A DNA stretch of 12,826 bases, taken from assembly GCA_036702855.1 (NCBI GenBank), contig DATNQF010000026.1, positions 1 to 12,826 of the forward strand, read 5' to 3'. The notes beneath the pieces were generated by a model. It saw nothing but the letters and a program-made list of their open reading frames with translations, had not been told where the DNA came from and searched no databases. A program made the position numbers and the translations under genes. This document shows, one piece after another, positions 6,751-12,826 of this stretch (positions are counted from its first letter, which is position 1; each line of letters opens with the position of its first letter). Origin of the DNA: JACVSF01 sp036702855. Its GTDB lineage: Bacteria > Cyanobacteriota > Cyanobacteriia > Phormidesmidales > Phormidesmidaceae.

Positions 6751-9144
6751 ATGCCCCACTCTAGTCTGGTTCATAAGTCCTGGCAAACGCCGCCAGAACC
6801 CATTTCTCGTTTCTTAGAAGCACCGATTCTACCGAGAACCTTAATTTCCCCGGATAATCAGTGGTTGGTGCAGCTAGAGCAACCACCTTTACCGACCCTG
6901 GCTGACTTGGCTAGGCCCAAGGTGCAAGTGGCTGGGATTCAAATTGATCCGACAACCCGTGGTCCAGCCCTAGAGTACGCCTATCGTAGCCTAACGATTC
7001 GCCACCTAAGTTCTGGCAAAGAGCAGGTTTTGGACTTGCCTGGGGATGCTCGGTTGCGCAATTTTCTTTGGTCGCCTGCGGGGCGTTACCTGGCCTTTAC
7101 CCTAACGCAGCCCGAGGGATTGGCACTCTGGGTAGCTGACGTATCGCAGGGACGGGCTTGGGCTTTGACCCCACCCATTCTCAACGGTACCTATGGCACC
7201 CCCTACGACTGGATTTCTGAGACTGAGGGGCTGGTCTGCAAGATCGTTCCGGCTGATCTACCTGCGCCACCAGAGCCGCCACCTTACCCACCCGGTCCCC
7301 GCATTGAGGAGAATCTGGGCCGAGAAGCCCCAGCCCGAACCTACACGCAGCTGCTGCAATCCCCCCATGATGAAGCGCTGTTTGAGTATTACCTGACTTC
7401 GGTGCTAGAGAAGGTTAGCCTGAGTGGCGATCGCACCCGTCTCACGGATGCCCTGTTGATTGATGGAGCGACCCCCTCCCCAGATGGTGAGTGGATTTTG
7501 CTGGAAACGATTGAGCGACCTTTTTCCTATCAGGTGCCCGTGGGACTGTTTCCCCGTAAGAAGAGGGTGTTGGACCGGGCAGGACAACCCGTTTTTGAAG
7601 CGGCAGATCTGCCCTTAGCAGATGCCATTCCTGTAAGCTTTTCCTCGGTGCGTCCGGGACGGCGTATTACCTGGTGGCGGGCTGACCGTCCGGCCACTCT
7701 GTTTTGGGTGGAAGCGCTAGATGGAGGAGATGCGCGTCGGGAAATGCCCTTCAGAGATGTCGTTTATCAAATTGAGGCCCCATTTCAAGAGAAGCCGCAG
7801 TCTCTCTGGCAAACCCAGTTACGCTACAACCGCATTCTTTGGGGGGACGAAACTCGCGCATTGGGCTATGAGTACTGGCACAACACGCGGCAGGTCCGTA
7901 CGTGGTTGCTCAACCCGTCTCAGCCAAGTAGCCCTCCAGTCCTGATCGATGAGCGCGATGCCCAAGATGACTACCGCAACCCAGGACACCCGATTATTGG
8001 CCCCAATGCTTACGGCTGGAATAGCCTACAGTTTGCTGCCGATGGCAACAGCGTGTACTTAGAGGGGAGAGGCGCTTCACCCCAAGGCGTTTACCCATTT
8101 CTTGACCGCTGGAACTTAACTACCCTGGCTAAAACTCGCCTTTGGCAGGCTGAGGATCCGTACTTTGAGCGAGTAGCCCGCCTGCTAGACAGTGAGGCTC
8201 GTCAGTTCATTACCAGTCGGCAGTCCAGTACAGAGCCGCCCAACTATCAGCTCCACGACCGCGAAGCGAGGCAGGCCCAGCCGCTTACACAGTTCGTCGA
8301 TCCGCTGCCGTGGTTTACCGGCGTTAAGCGGGAGGTAGTGAGTTATTCGCGTGCAGATGGGTTGGAGCTATCGGCTACGCTATACCTGCCGCCGGACTAT
8401 GACCCAGCCGTACAAGGGCCTCTGCCGACCGTCTTGTGGGTTTACCCCCAAGAATACAAAAGCCGAGATTCCGCAGCCCAAATTACAGCAGCAGAAAATG
8501 CTTTTAGCCGCCCTTGGGGCACGTCAGCCCTCTTTTTGCTGACCCAGGGCTATGCAGTCATGATGGGGCCAACCCTGCCGATTGTGGGAGAGGGCAAGAC
8601 TGAACCCAATGACACCTACCTAGAGCAGTTGAAGATGGGGGCGCAAGCAGCAGTGGATTACCTGGTGCAGCGAGGCGTGTGCGATCGCACATGCCTCGCT
8701 ATCGGTGGCGAGTCCTATGGGGCTTTCACCACCGCGAATCTGCTGGCCCATACCGATTTGTTTCAGGCCGGGATCGCTTTGAGCGGGGCCTACAACCGCA
8801 CCCTCACCCCCTTTGGATTTCAAGGGGAACAACGCACCTTCTGGGAAGCTCAGGAAACCTACATGCGCCTGTCACCCTTTACCCACGCCGCGCAAATCAA
8901 GCGCCCTCTGCTGTTGATCCACGGCGCAGAGGATGACAATGCGGGGACTTACCCTATGCAGAGTGAACGGCTCTACGGCGCACTTAAGGGGTTGGGCGGT
9001 ACGGTGCGCTGGGTAGAACTGCCCCTAGAAGGCCATGGCTACCGCTCCCGAGAAGCCGTGGGTCATGTGCTGTGGGAAGTAACCCGCTGGCTTGAGATCT
9101 ACGTTAAGCAACCAGACACAGGCACTCAAAAGAAAGTTCAGTAG
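6751..9144 (+). CDS. S9-family serine peptidase, glutamyl endopeptidase-like (S9D)
   Basis: A 797-residue peptidase of the prolyl oligopeptidase family. The long N-terminal part (about 30-530) should fold as a beta propeller that screens substrates; WSPAGRYLAF-type repeats are visible. The C-terminal alpha/beta hydrolase domain has nucleophile Ser655 in GGESYGAF, Asp728 in HGAEDDNAGT and His762 in EGHGYRSRE. SGAYNRTLTPFGFQ and PMQSERLYGALKG closely resemble the chloroplast glutamyl endopeptidase group as I recall it, so cleavage of peptides after Glu in the cytosol is a reasonable guess. The residue before the nucleophile is Glu where His is usual there. The frame is open upstream, with TTG at 6652, GTG at 6691 (behind GAGGAAA) and TTG at 6694 as other starts. 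I chose the ATG at 6751 because conserved sequence begins soon after it and the extension is no clear signal peptide. Confidence 0.88.
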   Translation: MPHSSLVHKSWQTPPEPISRFLEAPILPRTLISPDNQWLVQLEQPPLPTLADLARPKVQVAGIQIDPTTRGPALEYAYRSLTIRHLSSGKEQVLDLPGDARLRNFLWSPAGRYLAFTLTQPEGLALWVADVSQGRAWALTPPILNGTYGTPYDWISETEGLVCKIVPADLPAPPEPPPYPPGPRIEENLGREAPARTYTQLLQSPHDEALFEYYLTSVLEKVSLSGDRTRLTDALLIDGATPSPDGEWILLETIERPFSYQVPVGLFPRKKRVLDRAGQPVFEAADLPLADAIPVSFSSVRPGRRITWWRADRPATLFWVEALDGGDARREMPFRDVVYQIEAPFQEKPQSLWQTQLRYNRILWGDETRALGYEYWHNTRQVRTWLLNPSQPSSPPVLIDERDAQDDYRNPGHPIIGPNAYGWNSLQFAADGNSVYLEGRGASPQGVYPFLDRWNLTTLAKTRLWQAEDPYFERVARLLDSEARQFITSRQSSTEPPNYQLHDREARQAQPLTQFVDPLPWFTGVKREVVSYSRADGLELSATLYLPPDYDPAVQGPLPTVLWVYPQEYKSRDSAAQITAAENAFSRPWGTSALFLLTQGYAVMMGPTLPIVGEGKTEPNDTYLEQLKMGAQAAVDYLVQRGVCDRTCLAIGGESYGAFTTANLLAHTDLFQAGIALSGAYNRTLTPFGFQGEQRTFWEAQETYMRLSPFTHAAQIKRPLLLIHGAEDDNAGTYPMQSERLYGALKGLGGTVRWVELPLEGHGYRSREAVGHVLWEVTRWLEIYVKQPDTGTQKKVQ

Positions 9145-9199
9145 GACGGAATCCTCCTGTAGGGCAACCCTTCGGCAGAGGACAGGTTATTGAGCCCAT

Positions 9200-9227
9200 C
9201 CTAGATTGAGAATTGAGCAATTCTAGG
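9200..9227 (+). promoter_or_regulatory. Bulged hairpin over the ribosome site of the CphA2-like gene
   Basis: An inner stem AGAATT (9209-9214) with AATTCT (9219-9224) closes a GAGC loop. The outer bases CCTA (9200-9203) can pair with TAGG (9224-9227) across a 5' bulge if the last inner pair opens. The only Shine-Dalgarno-like bases, AGG at 9225-9227, lie seven bases before the ATG at 9235 and would be partly buried. It may regulate translation, or act as a weak terminator for the peptidase gene, though no T run follows. Confidence 0.35.
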
Positions 9228-9234
9228 TTCCTGT

Positions 9235-11181
9235 ATGGTTTTAGAGCAAAGCCTGAATCACACCCGTGTCAACGCTAAGTCAACGGATGTGTTCGACATC
9301 TTCAACTTCAGGCACTATGTTGGCCCTAATCCGTATCTCAATACGGCAGCCTACGTTTTTGACTTTGCCCTAACCGAGTATGCTGAACCGCTTGCGATCG
9401 CAGATTACTTGGAGGTAGTTTGCGATCGCTATCCCCAGCTCAAGGCGCACTCCTACGACGCTTTGGTTCATCTCTTTGCAGCCACCGTCGCTGAGGTCAG
9501 CACGCTGGAGATGGATTTGCATCTCAACCGTTGGAGCGTTAAACCTTGCCCCCGGCAGAATGATTCCTCCGAGGGTTCAGCCTGTGAATATCGCATTGCG
9601 GTGCAAACCCTACATGCTAAGACAAGCCGAGCCATTGTTTATGCGGTGTGGGACTGGTTTGAAGCGATTACCCGGAATCAGTCTTTCTCCCTAGATGCTC
9701 AAATCAAATCACTACAAACGCAGTTTCGTCGCTCTGTGTATGGTGGCCCTACTGCCTATGCCTTGTTGCGAACCGCAGATCAGTTAGGCATTCCTGCTTT
9801 TTATCTGTGGGATGAGGGCTTAATGCAGTATGGCTACGGTAAAAAACAGGTTCGAGGAATTGCCACAACGTTTGATCCCGACAGCCATTTGGACTCGGAC
9901 TTCACGACCCGCAAAGATGACTGTAAAGCCTTTTTGGAAACCCTGGGCTTTCCAGTGCCCAAAGGAGCCATTGTTTACACGGTGGACGACGCCCTTTCTG
10001 TTGCAAGACGCATCCAGTATCCAATTGCGGTCAAGCCTGTGGTCGGCCACAAAGGTATCGGTGTCACTGCCGATGTGCGAGATCCAGATGAGCTAGAAGC
10101 TGCCTTTGGACGGGCGGTAGAGGCCGTTGTCCCAGAACAGCCCATCCGCATTATTGTTGAGCAAAGTATCAGTGGAAAAGACTACCGTTTACTCTGCGTC
10201 AACGGTCGGTTTGTCGCGGCGACTGAGCGACGTCCGGCCTCTGTTACGGGTGATGGGAAGTCTACCATTCAAGAGCTTATTGACCACGAAAACCAATCGG
10301 TTGCTCGTTCAGATACGCCTACCTCGCCTATGGGCAAAATCCAGTGCGATGACGCGATGACGCTTTATCTGAAGGAGCAAGGGCTATCCTTAAACAGCGT
10401 GTTGGATCCCGATGAAACGGTTTATCTCCGCAAAGTCGCAAACCTTTCAGTGGGGGGTATGAGCATTGATGCAACTCCTCATATTCACCCTGATAACTTA
10501 ATCTTGGCTCAGGACGTCGCTCAACATTTTCGCCTGACTTGCTTAGGGATTGATGTTATTGCTGCCGACATTTCAAAATCTTGGAAAGACGGCAACTTTG
10601 CCATTCTTGAAATCAACTCTGCTCCTGGCATTTTCATGCACCTTAAGCCCACGGTGGGCGAACCGGTTGATGTACCTTCCTCTATCCTGAAAACATTTTT
10701 CTCATCTGGAGAAGAGGCCCGCATTCCTGTTATTAGCTTCAATCGTATTCAGGTTAAAGACTTGCAGGAGCTGATTGACAATATCCTGTGGCAGCACCCT
10801 GATATGGTGATTGGAGCTGTTTGTCGAGGAAATGTCTTTATCAACCGCTCGTCAAAAGGGTTTCATGCTTCCTATAACACCAACGTTCAAAACTTGCTGC
10901 GGCACCCCAAACTAGACCTCCTCATTGTTGAATATCCCGAGGATATTTTAGAGCGGGAAGGCATGTTCTATTACGGCAGTAATTTAGTCGTTCTAGACGA
11001 TCCAACTGAGTCTGAAAGAACCCTGGCTCGGGATGTGTTTGAGCAGTCAACGGTAGTTGTAAAAGAGCAACAAACTATCACTATCCAACGGCGAGGATTG
11101 GTTGAACAATATCAGTTAAACCAAGAGGAGCCGTTTGACCGAGTGTATTTGAAAGAACTGGCTACCATCCTGCCAACCTAG
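9235..11181 (+). CDS. cphA2: CphA2-like short cyanophycin synthetase (ATP-grasp, degenerate Mur-ligase domain)
   Basis: This 648-residue enzyme follows the cyanophycin synthetase plan. An N-terminal domain (about 1-170) contains GPNPYL near residue 31. The ATP-grasp domain (about 171-490) has YGYGKKQVRG at 199-208, the ATP lysine Lys267 in VKPVVGHKGIGV, TGDGKSTIQELI at 338-349 and metal ligands Glu459 and Asn461 in LEINSAPG. From Arg496 the sequence still aligns with the start of the CphA1 Mur-ligase domain, but the P-loop TGTNGKTT is replaced by NRIQVKDL (503-510), and the protein stops about 150 residues in; CphA1 is near 870-900 residues. CphA2 of N2-fixing cyanobacteria is described as smaller, lacking one ATP site, and polymerising beta-aspartyl-arginine into cyanophycin. 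That role is inferred here. The gene lies 90 bp after the peptidase and may be co-transcribed. No cyanophycinase gene is in the window. Confidence 0.82.
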   Translation: MVLEQSLNHTRVNAKSTDVFDIFNFRHYVGPNPYLNTAAYVFDFALTEYAEPLAIADYLEVVCDRYPQLKAHSYDALVHLFAATVAEVSTLEMDLHLNRWSVKPCPRQNDSSEGSACEYRIAVQTLHAKTSRAIVYAVWDWFEAITRNQSFSLDAQIKSLQTQFRRSVYGGPTAYALLRTADQLGIPAFYLWDEGLMQYGYGKKQVRGIATTFDPDSHLDSDFTTRKDDCKAFLETLGFPVPKGAIVYTVDDALSVARRIQYPIAVKPVVGHKGIGVTADVRDPDELEAAFGRAVEAVVPEQPIRIIVEQSISGKDYRLLCVNGRFVAATERRPASVTGDGKSTIQELIDHENQSVARSDTPTSPMGKIQCDDAMTLYLKEQGLSLNSVLDPDETVYLRKVANLSVGGMSIDATPHIHPDNLILAQDVAQHFRLTCLGIDVIAADISKSWKDGNFAILEINSAPGIFMHLKPTVGEPVDVPSSILKTFFSSGEEARIPVISFNRIQVKDLQELIDNILWQHPDMVIGAVCRGNVFINRSSKGFHASYNTNVQNLLRHPKLDLLIVEYPEDILEREGMFYYGSNLVVLDDPTESERTLARDVFEQSTVVVKEQQTITIQRRGLVEQYQLNQEEPFDRVYLKELATILPT

Positions 11182-11320
11182 TTTCAAGCTGGTTCTAGAT
11201 ATTTGATGACTACCTCGCCCTATGGGCACCCCTCGCAGGAAGGGAGAGTGCGGACAAGGGGCCTTTTCCTCGCTTCAAGCTTGAACTTGGCTTGGTTCAT
11301 CTTTGATAGAAACCCAACAT
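11182..11320. other. Convergent gap between cphA2-like and MFS genes
   Basis: These 139 bp hold two weak dyads, the perfect 12-base palindrome TTCAAGCTTGAA (11274-11285) and an overlapping 5-bp stem TGAAC/GTTCA (11282-11299). Neither has a T run, so no intrinsic terminator can be named with confidence, although both genes end here. Confidence 0.4.
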
Positions 11321-12757
11321 CTATTCATGATCAATCGTTTCTAAGGATTGGCCTCGGGTTTCGATGCGAAATAGGTAAGTGATTCCTGCTGCTAGTAGAC
11401 AAACTAGGGAGAGTAGCCCCAGAAGCATGGGTACCCCGAGGGAGTGTTGGAGCAGGGGTAACGCAAAGGTTCCTAACACCGCACCTGCTTTGGCAAAAGC
11501 AGCGGCAAAACCTGCCCCACTCGCCCGAATTGCCGTGGGGAAAACCTCGCCTGAGAGTAAAAATGTGGTGGCATTCGGCCCCGCATTCATCGTTAAGTTG
11601 AAGACGAGAAATCCAGCAAATACCCAGATCAAGGAAGATTCTCCAGCCAAGCTGCTACCTGAAGCTGCCAGGATTAGCAATCCCAGTGTCATACCACCAA
11701 ACCCTACGATTTGAAGCCAGATACGACCTACCCGATCAATCAGCAGCACCGCAACTAGAAAACCCACAATCAAAAAAACATCAACGAAGGCAGATCCCGT
11801 CGCTGAAGCCATTGCCTTGTCAGTAAAGCTGTCGGCACTGGCAAAGGCTAAGGTTCCGATAATAGTCGGGGTGAAGATGCCGATGCCGTAAGTGGCGATG
11901 TCTTGTAGAAACCAGGGCACCGAAGCAAAAATCAGATTGCGGCGATACCGGGCTGAGAAAAGCTGGCTGTAGGGCAACTTCGGTTCTCGCGCTGGGGGAT
12001 CCGTTTCAGGGGTGAGGGTCAGCGGCTCCTCCAGTAGAATTGAGGCTGCTTTGGAGGCTTCATTGTATTCGCCTCGGGTCATGTAGTAGCGTGGGCTCTC
12101 CAGCAAGAAACTAAATCGCAAGAGGCTAACTGCGATCGCAAGTGCCAGCCCCACCCCTAGCATCCAGCGCCAGCCATACTGCACCAAGGGGGTTTCCATG
12201 CCGGGATACAGGGTTCGAAATAGATGAATCACGGTTATCCCAGTGATGGCTCCCAGCAACGCCCCTACCGCTTGAAAGGTAAAAGCCCCCACCACCATCC
12301 GCCCTCGCAAACGAGAGGGCACATTCTCGGTAATGTAGGCAACGCTGATGGGATAGTCAGCCCCAATTGCAACCCCGACTAGAAACCGGAAGCAGATGAG
12401 GGAAGCAGCATTCCAGGCTAGAACGGTGCCTGCTGTCGCCACCACAAAAAGCGCCACATCTGCGACTAACATGCGCTGTCGTCCAATCCGGTCGGTCAAG
12501 GGGCCGAGCGTTAGCGACCCAATCAGTGACCCGGCGAGGGCAGCAACAGCGAGGGTTGCGATCGCACCTGCTCCCAAATCAAAATCCCGCTCTAAAAAGG
12601 GCAACGCCACCCCAATAATGAAGAAGTCAAAGCCGTCTAGGGCAATCAGCCCAGCCGACAGTAGCCACAGCAGCCACATAGGACGAGTTAAGGGCGACTG
12701 ATCTAGCCGTTGTTCAAAAGATTGGGGGGCTTCAGAGGATGGGGGACTTGCAACCAT
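11321..12757 (-). CDS. MFS transporter, metabolite:proton symporter / sugar porter type
   Basis: A 478-residue inner membrane protein with about twelve hydrophobic segments (roughly 27-50, 64-86, 96-116, 118-138, 154-178, 194-216, 274-298, 320-340, 345-366, 374-396, 406-434, 442-463). A long cytoplasmic loop at about 218-272 separates the halves. Helix 1 carries DGFDFFIIGVALP. The loop motif after helix 2 is GPLTDRIGRQR (85-95), and helix 4 runs into RFLVGVAIGADYP. RGR at 151-153, ESPRYY at 220-225 and the tail ETRGQSLE (466-473) are sugar-porter-like signatures. Such proteins carry sugars, organic acids or aromatic acids with protons; the substrate cannot be assigned. The ATG at 12755-12757 is the first in frame but lacks an evident ribosome site. 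It converges on the cphA2-like gene and has no partner gene in view. Confidence 0.9.
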   Translation of the reverse strand: MVASPPSSEAPQSFEQRLDQSPLTRPMWLLWLLSAGLIALDGFDFFIIGVALPFLERDFDLGAGAIATLAVAALAGSLIGSLTLGPLTDRIGRQRMLVADVALFVVATAGTVLAWNAASLICFRFLVGVAIGADYPISVAYITENVPSRLRGRMVVGAFTFQAVGALLGAITGITVIHLFRTLYPGMETPLVQYGWRWMLGVGLALAIAVSLLRFSFLLESPRYYMTRGEYNEASKAASILLEEPLTLTPETDPPAREPKLPYSQLFSARYRRNLIFASVPWFLQDIATYGIGIFTPTIIGTLAFASADSFTDKAMASATGSAFVDVFLIVGFLVAVLLIDRVGRIWLQIVGFGGMTLGLLILAASGSSLAGESSLIWVFAGFLVFNLTMNAGPNATTFLLSGEVFPTAIRASGAGFAAAFAKAGAVLGTFALPLLQHSLGVPMLLGLLSLVCLLAAGITYLFRIETRGQSLETIDHE

Positions 12758-12826
12758 GTTCTAGCCAGTTTTCAACAGTGATATCGCTAGCCAGATAGCT
12801 TAAGCCATCTATCGTTTTCCCACACC
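12758..12826. other. Upstream region of the MFS gene
   Basis: The last 69 bases hold the presumed 5' leader of the transporter. A 5-bp stem GATAG/CTATC lies near 12794-12814. No clear promoter boxes or partial gene are visible. Confidence 0.3.

Noticed and set aside
6652..11181. Peptidase plus cyanophycin-synthetase pair as a dedicated cyanophycin pathway operon
   Set aside because: Known cyanophycin breakdown uses cyanophycinase (S51) and isoaspartyl dipeptidase, not S9 peptidases. Adjacency on one strand with a 90-bp gap is too little evidence for a shared pathway.
11274..11285. Palindrome TTCAAGCTTGAA as a regulator site or terminator
   Set aside because: It has no loop, no T run and no promoter beside it; it sits at a convergent junction and may be chance.
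1..12826. Defence island, prophage, insertion sequence or CRISPR array
   Set aside because: No transposase, integrase, phage, toxin or Cas-like protein is present, and no direct repeat array was seen.

Overview
The window is chromosomal DNA from a cyanobacterium. The octamer GCGATCGC (HIP1), which many cyanobacterial genomes carry in large excess, occurs 16 times by hand count in 12.8 kb. The proteins agree: a phytochrome-style GAF domain in a GGDEF regulator, a cyanophycin-synthetase-family enzyme, a cyanobacterial DUF3536/GH57 protein and a CtpA-family protease. The species cannot be named from this.

Layout from left to right: the 3' end of a sensor histidine kinase (+, runs off the left edge); a 269-bp gap; a GH57/DUF3536 glycoside hydrolase (+); a convergent junction with a perfect 13-bp hairpin; a carboxyl-terminal processing protease (-); a REC-GAF-GGDEF diguanylate cyclase (-); a divergent promoter gap; an S9-family peptidase resembling plant and bacterial glutamyl endopeptidases (+); a short CphA2-like cyanophycin synthetase (+); a convergent gap; and a 12-helix MFS transporter (-). 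There is no rRNA, tRNA, CRISPR array, insertion sequence or phage gene. Gaps are short and the genes look intact apart from the edge truncation.

This looks like ordinary core or near-core cyanobacterial sequence and not a mobile defence or biosynthetic island. The neighbours do not form one evident pathway. The most notable gene is the ATP-grasp enzyme at 9235-11181. It keeps the N-terminal and ATP-grasp domains of cyanophycin synthetase, but its Mur-ligase part is cut to about 150 residues and has lost the glycine-rich ATP loop. That is the expected architecture of CphA2, which polymerises beta-aspartyl-arginine dipeptides. The second point of interest is the GAF domain of the GGDEF protein: it has a Cys-His pair where bilin-binding domains attach chromophore, and a second cysteine 28 residues upstream, so light control of c-di-GMP synthesis is a testable possibility. 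I found no convincing wholly new system.
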